Positions 52,108 through 61,262 of a stretch of DNA of 64,000 bases are shown here, piece after piece. The notes under the pieces are model-generated. The model did no database searches, was not told the DNA's origin, and saw only the letters and a list, made by a program, of their open reading frames with translations. Position numbers and translations under genes: made by a program. The stretch's first letter is position 1. Every line of letters begins with the position of its first letter. This stretch comes from Pseudomonas putida (GTDB taxonomy: Bacteria > Pseudomonadota > Gammaproteobacteria > Pseudomonadales > Pseudomonadaceae): assembly GCF_001976065.1 (NCBI RefSeq), contig NZ_MNAH01000015.1, positions 1 through 64,000 of the forward strand. The letters run 5' to 3'.

Positions 52108-53102
52108 GGCGCGCAGTATGGCTGCTGTTGGTGCTCTGGTTCGTGGGGCTGACAGCCATGGCCCATGAGTCGCGCCCCGCTTACCTGGAACTCAACGAAA
52201 CAGCCACCGGGCGCTTTGACGTACTGTGGCGCACGCCTGTGCTTTCAGGCATGCGATTGCCGGTTGCGCTCCGGTTTGCCGAAGGTGTGCACACGGTCGT
52301 TGAGCCCGTGGAAAGCAAACTGAACGATTCACTGATCGAGCGTCGGGTCATTGAAGCCGGCCCCGCAGGATTGGTCGGGCAACGTATTGAATTCATCGGC
52401 CTGCAAGCGAGCATCACCGATGTGCTGGTGCGTGTATCGCACCTGGACGGCAGCCTGACGACCACCCTCGTCCACCCTGCGCAACCCTGGATAGAGATCA
52501 CTGCCACGCCGGGAGCGTTTTCGGTGGCCGGCGCGTTTCTGGTCCATGGCATCCACCACATCCTGGGAGGCTTCGACCACCTGCTGTTCGTCTTCGGTCT
52601 CTTGCTGCTGGTGGATAATGGCTGGATGCTGGTGAAAACCATCACCGCATTCACCCTCGCCCATTCCGTCACTCTGGCACTCGCTACACTGGGTGCGGTG
52701 CAATTGCCCGGCCCTCCTGTGGAAGCGACGATTGCGCTGAGCATCCTGTTACTGGCAGTGGAAGTCGCCCGCAAGAACCGTGACGAAACCAGTTTCACCC
52801 TCCAGTGGCCATGGGTGGTAGCGTTCTGTTTTGGCTTGTTGCATGGCTTCGGTTTTGCTGGTGCGCTCGCGCAAATCGGATTGCCGCAGCGCGACCTGCC
52901 GCTGGCGCTGTTCACCTTCAATATCGGCGTCGAGATTGGCCAGTTGATGTTCGTCGCCGTCGTGTTGAGCCTGCGCAAACTGCTGCTGCGTTGTCGACTG
53001 CCACAGCCTGCAGTCCTGTATGCCCGACCGATTGCTTCTTACGGGTTGGGCACGCTGGCTGCCTTCTGGTTGTTCGAAACAGTCTCGAGTTTCTTGTCCT
53101 GA
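52104..53102 (+). CDS. HupE/UreJ-family membrane protein
   Basis: A 332-residue protein with a signal-like N-terminus, a periplasmic domain of about 140 residues, then the HupE/UreJ module of about six membrane segments. The conserved GIHHILGGFDHLLFVFGLLL and FGLLHGFGFAGAL, with paired histidines, suggest metal (nickel or cobalt) handling. Start overlaps the isomerase stop (ATGA). The role in this operon is unknown; HupE itself is a nickel permease (family knowledge). Confidence 0.85.
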   Translation: MRRAVWLLLVLWFVGLTAMAHESRPAYLELNETATGRFDVLWRTPVLSGMRLPVALRFAEGVHTVVEPVESKLNDSLIERRVIEAGPAGLVGQRIEFIGLQASITDVLVRVSHLDGSLTTTLVHPAQPWIEITATPGAFSVAGAFLVHGIHHILGGFDHLLFVFGLLLLVDNGWMLVKTITAFTLAHSVTLALATLGAVQLPGPPVEATIALSILLLAVEVARKNRDETSFTLQWPWVVAFCFGLLHGFGFAGALAQIGLPQRDLPLALFTFNIGVEIGQLMFVAVVLSLRKLLLRCRLPQPAVLYARPIASYGLGTLAAFWLFETVSSFLS

Positions 53103-53141
53103 GTTGCACCCTGTCATTGCCGTATTCCGGAGACGTGGAAT

Positions 53142-55358
53142 ATGAAAACCCCTACACACTTCACCGCGCCAACACTGCTCGGTTGCGCCGTATTAACAGT
53201 CAGCACGCTGGCACTGGCAGAGGGCAACCCGGATCGCGAGGTTTACTTTGGCCAGACGCACTCGCACAGTTCCTGGTCGATTGATGCCTACCTGATCGGA
53301 AACCACCAGGTCGATCCCGAGCAGACGTACCAATATTCACTTGGGATGCCGATCAAGCATCCCATGGGGTTTGAAGTGCAACTCAAGGGTCGCCCGCTGG
53401 ATTTCCATGGCGTGACCGACCACTCGGAATACGTGGGCGTGATCGCCCTGGCCAACGATCCGAAGTCAGACTTCAGCAAGCTGCCCATCGCTCAAAAGCT
53501 GATTGTCAAAACCCCGGAAGATTTCAACCGGGTGTTCAAATGGATCGCCGGTAGCTTGAGCCACCCGATCAAGGAGCTGATTGATCCGAAGGTTGCCGGC
53601 AATATCTGGCAGCAGAACATCGCCATCGCCGACAAGTACTACAAACCCGGCAAGTTCACCACGTTTGTCGCCTATGAATGGACCTCAGCCCCCAACAATC
53701 AAAACATGCACCGCAATGTGTTTTTCCGCGACTCGAAGAAGGTGCCGGACCTGCCCTTCACGGCCCTCGATTCGGACAAACCGGAGGATTTGTGGGGCTG
53801 GATGGACGACCAACGCAAAAAAGGCAACGACGTGCTGGCGATCTCCCACAATGCCAACCTCAGCAACGGCCTGATGTTTCCGGTGGACGTAGATGACCGT
53901 GGCCGCCCCATCGATGCCGCCTGGGCCGAGTCGCGGATGCGCAATGAATCCCTCACCGAAATTCACCAGGTAAAGGGCACCTCGGAAACCCACCCCGAGT
54001 TGTCGCCGACAGACGAGTTTGCCAATTATGAAATCATGAATTTCCTGCTCGGCCTCGACAACAGCACGTCGAAAATCAATGGCAGTTACATCAGGCAAGC
54101 CTGGCAAAACGGCATGGCTTTGCAGCAAGCTCGTGGATACAACCCTTACAAAATGGGCGTGGTAGGCGCCAGCGACTCGCACAACGGGGTGATTCCTTAT
54201 TCGCAGAGCTACAACTTCGGCTCCCACGGTTTTACCGACAGCACCCCGGCGGCGCGTCTTTCCGGCAAACAGAACTCGGGGATGATTGCCTTGCAAACCA
54301 GCACCTCCGGTTTGGCCGGTGTCTGGGCCGAAGAGAACACCCGTGAATCGATCTTCGATGCCATGAAGCGCAAAGAAGTCTATGGCACCAGCGGCGTGCG
54401 CATCCCCCTGCGTATGTTTGGTGGCTGGGGTTTCGACAGCAGTGTGTGGAATGAAAAAGACTGGGTGCATGCTGCCTACGCCAAGGGCGTTCCCATGGGT
54501 GGCGACTTGCCGGCAAAACAGGGTAAACAGACGCCGTCCTTCGTGGTGTGGGCCGTCAAGGATGCCGACGATGGCAACCTCGACCGAATCCAGATCATCA
54601 AGGGCTGGACCCAAAACGGCCAGACCTTCGAGAAGATCTACGACGTCGCCTGGTCCGGTGATCGCCATCTGGACCAGGCCACCGGCAAAATCCCACCTGT
54701 GGGCTCCACGGTCGATGTTTCCAAGGCGACTTACACCAATACCATTGGTGCCACCGAGCTGAAAAAAGTCTGGGTCGATCCGGATTTCGATCCGGCCCTG
54801 CACGCGTTCTACTACGCCCGCGTGCTACAGATTCCGACCCCGCGCTGGAGCACCTATGACGCGGCCAAGTTGCAAGTGCCGCCACCGGCCGATGTCTCGG
54901 CCACCGTCCAGGAACGTGCGTGGAGTTCGCCGATCTGGTACACGCCGACCGTTGAGGACAGCAAGCTTGTCACTGCTGGCAAAACCATCGACCAGTTGAA
55001 AACCGAAGGCGCCAAAGCGCTCACTAACGAGCAGCTGCAAGCCTACGTGGTGGGCAAAACCGTCAAGGTGCGCAATACCGTCACCGGCCAGACGTTCGAG
55101 ATCGTCTATGGCACCGAAGGTCAACGCCTGGTCACCAGCGTCGATGGCAAGCCGCCTACGCAGGGGGAATACCTGAACATGTTGCACGACGGCCAGTTTG
55201 GCGTGCCGGCTAAATATGAAATCAAGGACGGGCATTTAGTGACAACACTCGGCGGCACGCCCTTCGAGGCCACAGTATTCGAGCAAAACGGCAAATACAT
55301 GGCGGCTCGCAGCAACGAGTTCGGCTATGTGAATTATGAGGTTGAGGAGGTCAAGTAG
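53142..55358 (+). CDS. DUF3604 exported protein
   Basis: A 738-residue secreted protein with a signal peptide (LLGCAVLTVSTLALA). The DUF3604 body starts REVYFGQTHSHSSWS and includes GVTDHSEYVG, a PHP-like His/Asp metal motif, plus GVVGASDSHNGVIPYS and YGTSGVRIPLRMFGGW. These acidic and His residues suggest a metal-dependent hydrolase in the periplasm; no reaction is established for the family. It is third in a unit with a PpiC-like isomerase and HupE (39-bp gap). A perfect 13-bp stem-loop follows the stop. Confidence 0.9.
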   Translation: MKTPTHFTAPTLLGCAVLTVSTLALAEGNPDREVYFGQTHSHSSWSIDAYLIGNHQVDPEQTYQYSLGMPIKHPMGFEVQLKGRPLDFHGVTDHSEYVGVIALANDPKSDFSKLPIAQKLIVKTPEDFNRVFKWIAGSLSHPIKELIDPKVAGNIWQQNIAIADKYYKPGKFTTFVAYEWTSAPNNQNMHRNVFFRDSKKVPDLPFTALDSDKPEDLWGWMDDQRKKGNDVLAISHNANLSNGLMFPVDVDDRGRPIDAAWAESRMRNESLTEIHQVKGTSETHPELSPTDEFANYEIMNFLLGLDNSTSKINGSYIRQAWQNGMALQQARGYNPYKMGVVGASDSHNGVIPYSQSYNFGSHGFTDSTPAARLSGKQNSGMIALQTSTSGLAGVWAEENTRESIFDAMKRKEVYGTSGVRIPLRMFGGWGFDSSVWNEKDWVHAAYAKGVPMGGDLPAKQGKQTPSFVVWAVKDADDGNLDRIQIIKGWTQNGQTFEKIYDVAWSGDRHLDQATGKIPPVGSTVDVSKATYTNTIGATELKKVWVDPDFDPALHAFYYARVLQIPTPRWSTYDAAKLQVPPPADVSATVQERAWSSPIWYTPTVEDSKLVTAGKTIDQLKTEGAKALTNEQLQAYVVGKTVKVRNTVTGQTFEIVYGTEGQRLVTSVDGKPPTQGEYLNMLHDGQFGVPAKYEIKDGHLVTTLGGTPFEATVFEQNGKYMAARSNEFGYVNYEVEEVK

Positions 55359-55365
55359 CGCCGAA

Positions 55366-55400
55366 GCCAGTACCGATGCTCTGCATACATCGGTACTGGC
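55366..55400. terminator. Perfect 13-bp stem-loop after DUF3604
   Basis: GCCAGTACCGATG and CATCGGTACTGGC flank a 9-base loop, starting 8 bp after the DUF3604 stop. There is no T-run. It lies between convergent genes and could end both transcripts. Confidence 0.6.
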
Positions 55401-55551
55401 AGATTGACGCGGACCGATGTTGCCGTAGCTCAGAAAGAAAGCTGTTCGCGAATAGACCCCAATGTACTTATTCAGACATTGATACTTGAATGGTCGCTGT
55501 TGCCGAAAGCAGCCATCGATGGAAGACCGCTTCACGCCCTGAGGAAGTCAG

Positions 55552-57198
55552 TCAACCTAAATCGAGGTTCTTGAGGAGCGGTGAACCACGCTTCCTCAAG
55601 GAATTCAAATAGGTGGTTTCATCGTTGTTCATCGACGCCGCTTCGGTCTGTGCCCCGGCCAAGGCGCCAAACAGGATCATCGGGTGCAGGCGCAGCACGT
55701 AGCGACCGAAATAAAGGGCCACCAGAGGCGGTAGGATGGTAACCACTGCCCCGGAGAACAACAGCGCCAACCCCTGCTCCTTCATGGCTGCAAATGCGGC
55801 AGGCCCTGCCAGGAGGCCAACCACTGCCCCGAATGCGGTCAGGCCGAACTCTGAAAACGCCCATTGCGCGGCGGGCGGCAATGCACCGACTTCCGGGTGC
55901 CTGGAGTTGTACCAGCCAATCAATAGCGCGGCGACCAACACGCCACCGCCGATGCCGAGTTCTACCGGGATCATCCCTATATGCGTGGACAGCAACCCCA
56001 GTAATGAACCCAGGACCATTCCGAGCGTGTGCACGGCAATATCACTTTTGTAGCTGCTTTCACGAATCCGCCCCAAGCGCTTGGCCAGTGCCTCGACGCT
56101 GGCGGTGCGTCCGGTCATCTTGAGCACGTCGCCGCGGCGCAACACGGTATTGGGCAATAACGGCAGCTCGTAGCCCTGGCGGGTGATAGCGTTGATGAAG
56201 CAGCCCAGGCGCCGAGTGTTTTCCAGTCGCGACTTGGCTTGGGCAATGGTCTTGCCGGCGAATTCCGGTGAGGTCAGGACAATATCGACCTCGCGTGTTG
56301 GAAAGGACAGCGATTGGGCATGGTCGATCTCCGGGCCCACCCACTGCGACAGTGGGCCAACGGCTTCACGTAAAGCGTAGACCCCGACGATGTCGCCGGC
56401 CCTGAGGGCCACACCTTCATCACGCTCGATAATCAGACCTTCGCGTACCACCCGCTCGATGGTCAGCGACTCGTGCATTTTTTCAAAGTCGGCAATGCTC
56501 AGCCCATTCGCTGCACTGTTGCGCGCGACCTGATGCGCGCGCACCACCATGCGGGTGTAGGGGATGGTAATCGCGTCTTCGTCTTTGGCGATGCCCAGTT
56601 CCAGTTCCAGGTCACGGGCCGCCGCCCGCAGATCGACGCCCAGCAGTTTCGGCGCAATGCTGCCGACGAAGACAATCAGGCCGATGGTGCCGAACAGGTA
56701 GGTGATCGCGTAGGCAATTGCCATATGGCTATTGAGTTCGGCTTTGGCGGCGGTATCGATCGCCAGTTGATTGATCGCACTGGTGGCCGTGCCCATGATC
56801 GCCGTATCCGTCAATGCACCGGCACCGAGCCCGGCGGTGAAACCGGCATCGAAGTGGAATATTGCGTTCATCAGCAAAATTGCGCCCAGCGCGGTTGCGC
56901 ACAGCACCACACTGAGCACCACCAGCTTCAACGTACCGCGGTTGAGGCTGCCGAAGAACTCCGGCCCGCTCTTGAAGCCGACGGCGTAGATGAACATCAC
57001 AAAAAATACCGACTTTAAACCCGTCGGCACTTCCAGGCCGATCTGACCAATCAGCAGTCCCATCAAGAGCGCACCCGCTACTGAGCCTAGGTGAAAACTA
57101 CCGATACGAATCCGACCGATGAACACGCCCAGTGCGATCGCCAGGAATACCGCAATTTCCGGATCGGTACGCAAGGCATGAAGCAGAAACTCAAGCAT
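55552..57198 (-). CDS. AspT/YidE/YbjL-family antiporter
   Basis: A 548-residue inner-membrane transporter. Two blocks of about five membrane segments, GVFIGRIRIGSFHLGSVAGA and the late GIGGGVLVAALLIGWYNSRH, flank two cytoplasmic RCK_C/TrkA-C domains around residues 205-370 (ELGIAKDEDAITIPYTRMVV and the VVREGLIIERDEGVALRAGD region). This is the layout of aspartate:alanine exchangers and YbjL/YidE proteins. GGGAG is found before the start. The substrate cannot be read from sequence. Convergent with the DUF3604 operon. Confidence 0.88.
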   Translation of the reverse strand: MLEFLLHALRTDPEIAVFLAIALGVFIGRIRIGSFHLGSVAGALLMGLLIGQIGLEVPTGLKSVFFVMFIYAVGFKSGPEFFGSLNRGTLKLVVLSVVLCATALGAILLMNAIFHFDAGFTAGLGAGALTDTAIMGTATSAINQLAIDTAAKAELNSHMAIAYAITYLFGTIGLIVFVGSIAPKLLGVDLRAAARDLELELGIAKDEDAITIPYTRMVVRAHQVARNSAANGLSIADFEKMHESLTIERVVREGLIIERDEGVALRAGDIVGVYALREAVGPLSQWVGPEIDHAQSLSFPTREVDIVLTSPEFAGKTIAQAKSRLENTRRLGCFINAITRQGYELPLLPNTVLRRGDVLKMTGRTASVEALAKRLGRIRESSYKSDIAVHTLGMVLGSLLGLLSTHIGMIPVELGIGGGVLVAALLIGWYNSRHPEVGALPPAAQWAFSEFGLTAFGAVVGLLAGPAAFAAMKEQGLALLFSGAVVTILPPLVALYFGRYVLRLHPMILFGALAGAQTEAASMNNDETTYLNSLRKRGSPLLKNLDLG

Positions 57199-57811
57199 GA
57201 CGCGAACTCCCTTCTATAGCGCCAGGAGCGGTTCCTCGGCCAATCGCGAACGGCCAGCCCGGCGAGGGGTACCGACCATTCCCGTGACTGCCAGTTGCAG
57301 GTGGATTCGGTATTCATACCGTACGTGGTGAAGGTGCTGGTGGTGTAGGAAAGGAAGAGTTGAGGGCTTGATTGGCCAATTCTGCCGAACCCTACTAATG
57401 CCAGAAGGTGCAACTCCATCGCTCCTTCAATTCCATTTTTCATCACCTTTGGTCGACAGAAGCGCAGCAAGGGATAAGCGTAGGCAACAGTGATAAATAT
57501 GCAATTGTTCTCAAGCGAGAAGTATTTGGGAAACATCTTTACGCAGCAGTTATCTGATCCAAACCGTATTACTCGAAATTTTCTCGATTCCTACTAGTTT
57601 TAGTTGACCCCGCTATTACCACTGTTGGTGTAGCTATCTGTGTAGTGAGGCATGACCCTGCCTTGCAGTATTCGGATAGCGCGGATCACCCGATCCGGGC
57701 ATCATCACCGCCCCCGCTCATAGCCCTTCCTCCGACAAGAATGTACTGCGTCAAATCCGGCCTCATAAACCGTCTCTATACTCAGCCAGAACCACAGAAC
57801 GGAGGACTCCC
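57199..57811. other. Intergenic region between divergent promoters
   Basis: 613 bases hold the divergent promoter regions of the AspT-like gene (minus) and the ToxR-like regulator (plus). AT content rises between about 57540 and 57640. No gene or strong palindrome was recognised; GGAGGA lies just before the regulator start. Confidence 0.5.
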
Positions 57812-58633
57812 ATGCGCTACGCCTTCAAATTGAAAAATGGTGCCATGGTCCTTTTCGATCCAGACACCGCCTTGCTTAGCATCACGACGACCCATGGAGA
57901 AGTTCAAAGCACAACGATAGGGAGAGCTGAATCGCGCCTACTGGACCTGCTGCTCATGGAGCCCGGCCAGACTAAAAGCCGTGAGGAGATCATCGACTAC
58001 ACCTGGAATGACCGCGTCGTCGCCTCTGGCAGTTTGAACCAGGCGGTTTTTTCCCTTAGAAACATTCTCAACGACAGTCGTGACCACGAAATCCTGATGA
58101 CGGTTCCGCGAAGAGGTTATTGCTTCAACCGTCTCTATGTAGTCGAAGTTCCCACAGAACTGCCGACACCCTCAGAGGAAGCCACGCAAACTCCTGCGCT
58201 CGGCATTGAAGAGCCAGCGCCAAACCGCCCTGATGATCTTGCGGTGCCTTCAAAAAAGAGCCGAACATCAACTTTCCTTACCAAAGCCCAGGTAGTTGGG
58301 TATGTCCTGACCTTGGCTGTCTGCGCCTACACGGGTTTCCACTCTGGTTTCGACACGCCAAAAATGGAAGTCTCCAGCGTAAAACATAACGAACTGGCCA
58401 TCCACGCGATAGGCCAGAGTGTCGCCGAAGCGCAAACACTGAGGGATCTTTCGGCGAACCAGGTTCAACAGCTGTCGCCAAACCTCAAAGGCGAGGTCTG
58501 GCTGAACCAGTTTAAATCAAACTACTCTGTTTCGTGTGTTCGTCCGGATCTAAGCACTGCAAACCTGCAACTCAATAGCGAGCAAAAAGACCTTGCACCG
58601 ATGATTCGGCAATGTTTGGAAGTCACCCTATGA
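57812..58633 (+). CDS. ToxR/CadC-like membrane-anchored regulator
   Basis: A 273-residue protein with an N-terminal winged-helix domain of the OmpR/ToxR class (about residues 15-105: LLMEPGQTKSREEIIDYTWN, SLNQAVFSLRNILNDS, LMTVPRRGYCF), a Pro/Glu-rich linker, one membrane segment (about 160-178, VGYVLTLAVCAYTGF) and a periplasmic domain of about 90 residues. Its stop overlaps the next gene by 4 bases, and that gene encodes a small membrane-periplasmic protein, so the pair mirrors ToxR-ToxS or TcpP-TcpH. GGAGGA precedes the start. Targets are unknown; small exported proteins lie downstream. Confidence 0.88.
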   Translation: MRYAFKLKNGAMVLFDPDTALLSITTTHGEVQSTTIGRAESRLLDLLLMEPGQTKSREEIIDYTWNDRVVASGSLNQAVFSLRNILNDSRDHEILMTVPRRGYCFNRLYVVEVPTELPTPSEEATQTPALGIEEPAPNRPDDLAVPSKKSRTSTFLTKAQVVGYVLTLAVCAYTGFHSGFDTPKMEVSSVKHNELAIHAIGQSVAEAQTLRDLSANQVQQLSPNLKGEVWLNQFKSNYSVSCVRPDLSTANLQLNSEQKDLAPMIRQCLEVTL

Positions 58634-59112
58634 AGTCAATTTCGTCCTCAACTATTCACTGGATCGTGCTTGCAATCATCAATGCCGCCTGTATTTTTTC
58701 CCTGACTTATTCGCCCTCTTATTACATGGAAAATATCAGTTATCAAACCATGACCCGACAATGGCTGGAGGATTCCAATCAACTCAACACAGAGGAATAC
58801 CTGACCATCGGCCATGGCCGCCTGACACAAACCACGCTGGAAAGCCTGAATGGAAAAATCCGTAACGCTACCATTTCGGCCCAGATTATCCGGGAAAGCA
58901 ATCATCATGTGCAGATAAAAATCAGTAACGTCAAACTCAGCCAGGACAACGAATTATTCGCCATTGAAAAGACACCCGACCTGTTTTTCAGGCGTCAATT
59001 CGTGTTGCAGGAAGGCGCCGTTCTAAACTACGAGCTGCTCCCCACGTCCAATAAAAACGCCGTTTGTTTTTATGTCCACGATATAGGCCGCTTGCGCTGC
59101 ATGAATCACTGA
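58630..59112 (+). CDS. Small membrane-periplasmic protein, likely effector partner of the ToxR-like regulator
   Basis: A 160-residue protein with one N-terminal membrane segment (SSTIHWIVLAIINAACIFSL) and a periplasmic remainder without recognised domain. It has Cys in the C-terminal FYVHDIGRLRCMNH, which could pair with the Cys residues in the regulator's periplasmic part. The ATGA overlap with the regulator shows coupling. By position and topology it resembles ToxS-like partners, though no sequence similarity is visible. Confidence 0.65.
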   Translation: MKSISSSTIHWIVLAIINAACIFSLTYSPSYYMENISYQTMTRQWLEDSNQLNTEEYLTIGHGRLTQTTLESLNGKIRNATISAQIIRESNHHVQIKISNVKLSQDNELFAIEKTPDLFFRRQFVLQEGAVLNYELLPTSNKNAVCFYVHDIGRLRCMNH

Positions 59113-59287
59113 GTTACCCGCAATCGATCAAATCAGAACAAAAATAATAATTACTAATTTGAATCAATCCCCTGCCCCCCGCAACATCCCGCCTTTATAG
59201 CGCTCGGAGTCGCTTGTTGGCGTTCAGCGCACCATGCCGGCTCCACACGCCCGTTGAAAACATGCATTTTTGCGAGCCGTCAGATCA

Positions 59288-59551
59288 ATGATAACCAGGA
59301 TCCTCGCCGTTCTAGCTCTAACTGCAATATCGTTTCACTCAGCGGCACACAATGAGCACTCCATCGGCAGCACCGACATCGAATTCTACGAATTGGAGCT
59401 GAGGCCGAACGAAACAATCAAGCTCAGACAATTGAAAATATACTCTGAAAAGGAAGTCCATGATGACGAAGATGCGCTTGGCAACGCCCTGCCTGCCCCA
59501 CCACACAATATCAACAATCAAAGTCACGACCTGTCGCTGACTCCCGTTTGA
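59288..59551 (+). CDS. Small exported protein, unknown function
   Basis: An 87-residue protein with a signal peptide (ILAVLALTAISFHSAAH) and a short acidic mature part ending NNQSHDLSLTPV. No domain is recognised. ATG 59288 is chosen because the signal sequence begins there; a Met six codons upstream is possible. It lies downstream of the ToxR/ToxS-like pair and may be one of its targets (inference). Confidence 0.55.
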   Translation: MITRILAVLALTAISFHSAAHNEHSIGSTDIEFYELELRPNETIKLRQLKIYSEKEVHDDEDALGNALPAPPHNINNQSHDLSLTPV

Positions 59552-59645
59552 GCAAAATATGGGTTTTTGACTTCAACCAGCACCGTGGGAGCAGGACTAT
59601 CCGCCGGCACTGCCTGAAAACATCATCAACAAGGAACGCACGTCA

Positions 59646-60017
59646 ATGCTGCTAAAAAACCTCGCAACCGTATCCTTTGGTGTATTGCTGTCTCTCAAGG
59701 CCTTGGCTGATGACAAGGAACTCTATGGCGCCAACCTGACCGGTAATGAAAGCAACAAGAAGACCCCAAACAATGAAAATTCTGACTACAGGATTGTCAC
59801 AGACTATCGTGCTGAGGTTTTTTTTGCGTTTGATGCGGCAGCCATCGGTCCGGCAAACCAGAACACCGCGATTTTTGGTTCGAAACTGCCACCCGATAAA
59901 CTTCAAGGCCTGGTCGAGTTATCCTCGGGCGACGCGTACGTCTTTACTGCGGCATTGTCGATGCCTGAGAAAAATCCGGGCACTGTCCATTTAGCTGAAG
60001 AGCGTTCTATTCCATGA
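59646..60017 (+). pseudogene. Decayed copy of the small outer-membrane barrel at 61263
   Basis: A 123-codon frame that aligns in its first half with the intact barrel protein at 61263-61763. MLLKNLATVSFGVLLSLKALADDKELY matches MLFRNLGFVSLLSLLSFQALADDKGLY (compared in outline), then DYRIVTDYRAEVFFAFDAAA follows SYKVFAGYRLNGYLAFEGAF. After about 95 residues the similarity ends and no closing beta-signature is present. It keeps AAGGA before the ATG and overlaps the AraC start by 4 bases, so translation may still matter for coupling. Confidence 0.7.
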
Positions 60018-61000
60018 GTATCATGATCCCTGATGAAATCTTTCATGTAACGTCCACTCCCGCGGACATGGCCCAGAGAACAGTTGGCCATTGGCAGTTG
60101 AGCCTCGCCCCATTGGAGCACGAAGCAAACATCAGGCAGCACACGCTCTTTCAGGGTGCCAGGCTTCAATGCAGTCGGCTGGAGTTTGATTCAGCCGTCA
60201 CCCTGATCGGCTCTGTCCCACATGGTTTTGTCACCTTGGCCATTTCACAGGCTGTGGTGGCTCGCCCCACTGTCAATGATCATCAATTGTGGCCTAACGA
60301 AATGATCGTGGTGTATAGCGACGAGCCCGTTTACTGCACCTGCGGGCCCAATGAGACGCTTTTCACCCTGACCACGACGTTGGAGCATTACACTCATTGC
60401 CTTGGAAACCATTCAGCCATCGACGTGCTGGTAGATCGAAAGGAACAGCGCTTTCAGGTCGCGCATTTCAAGTTAATGCAATCTGCCATCCAGGCCATCA
60501 ACGCCTACTCTGTTGAGATCAACGAGCCTCATTTGAAACCGCTCAACCACGCTGAAGTTTCAGCGGCGGAAAGTGCGTTGCTGATTTCCCTGCTACGGGC
60601 CCTGACACCTGTAGGCCGCCGCACGCTCAACCCGCCGAGAAGAAGAACAATCGCAATACAAGCAATGCAATACATTCATGAAAATACCCGCAAAGCCCTC
60701 AACATGAAGGCGCTGGTCAGGCAACTGGAAACCACAACCCGTAGCTTGCACCATGGTTTCATCGAGACATTCGGAGTTTCACCGATCGCTTACATCAAGA
60801 ACCTGAGGCTTGCTAATGTCCACCGAGACTTGATCCGCAACACTTGGCCAACGGTCACTGAAACGGCCATGTATTGGAACTTTCACCATCTTGGCCGGTT
60901 TTCCAAGGCTTATCAGGATGTCTATGGAGAAACGCCCTCGGAAACGGCCAGGCGCAACGCTGCAAAACTGGCAGCGGCCGGCAAAAATAACAATCAATAA
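60014..61000 (+). CDS. AraC-family transcriptional regulator
   Basis: A 328-residue regulator. An N-terminal cupin-like part precedes the C-terminal AraC double HTH (about residues 225-318: AMQYIHENTRKALNMKALVR, SLHHGFIETFGVSPIAYIKN, HLGRFSKAYQDVYGETPSET). The long N-terminus resembles EutR-like AraC proteins. Its start overlaps the preceding degenerate frame (ATGA). It may control the neighbouring small outer-membrane and peptide genes; no operator was identified. Confidence 0.9.
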   Translation: MSIMIPDEIFHVTSTPADMAQRTVGHWQLSLAPLEHEANIRQHTLFQGARLQCSRLEFDSAVTLIGSVPHGFVTLAISQAVVARPTVNDHQLWPNEMIVVYSDEPVYCTCGPNETLFTLTTTLEHYTHCLGNHSAIDVLVDRKEQRFQVAHFKLMQSAIQAINAYSVEINEPHLKPLNHAEVSAAESALLISLLRALTPVGRRTLNPPRRRTIAIQAMQYIHENTRKALNMKALVRQLETTTRSLHHGFIETFGVSPIAYIKNLRLANVHRDLIRNTWPTVTETAMYWNFHHLGRFSKAYQDVYGETPSETARRNAAKLAAAGKNNNQ

Positions 61001-61026
61001 TTTTCATCCAACGGTCTGAATTGTCA

Positions 61027-61060
61027 GCATGCTTATTTCTACCCAAGGGGATAAGCATGC
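61027..61060 (+). promoter_or_regulatory. Hairpin enclosing the ribosome site and start of a small gene
   Basis: GCATGCTTAT (61027-61036) and ATAAGCATGC (61051-61060) are perfect 10-bp complements around a 14-base loop containing AAGGGG. The ATG at 61057 is inside the 3' arm. This shape could block or time translation of the small gene, or act as the end of the AraC transcript. Confidence 0.55.
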
Positions 61061-61161
61061 GCTATCGATTGAATTCGCTACCACTCAAACAGAAAGTCAT
61101 CTTTTGCCTTGCCGCCTATTTATCGGGGGTAGCGTTAGCCTGGTTGATCAACACCTATTAA
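61057..61161 (+). CDS. 34-residue single-pass membrane peptide
   Basis: The frame ATG CGC TAT CGA ... TAA encodes MRYRLNSLPLKQKVIF followed by CLAAYLSGVALAWLINTY. A basic N-terminus is followed by one hydrophobic helix of about 20 residues, typical of small inner-membrane proteins. AAGGGG lies 6 bases upstream. It is between the AraC and barrel genes. No family is known to me; the signal/anchor pattern and ribosome site make it more than a chance frame. Confidence 0.55.
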   Translation: MRYRLNSLPLKQKVIFCLAAYLSGVALAWLINTY

Positions 61162-61262
61162 CCGCATTCAAAAATATCAATCAATGATTTCAATCAGTCG
61201 TCCTGTTCATTCAAATTCTCGACCAACACCCATCGACAACCTGTAGAAGGACCCTGCCTCAC

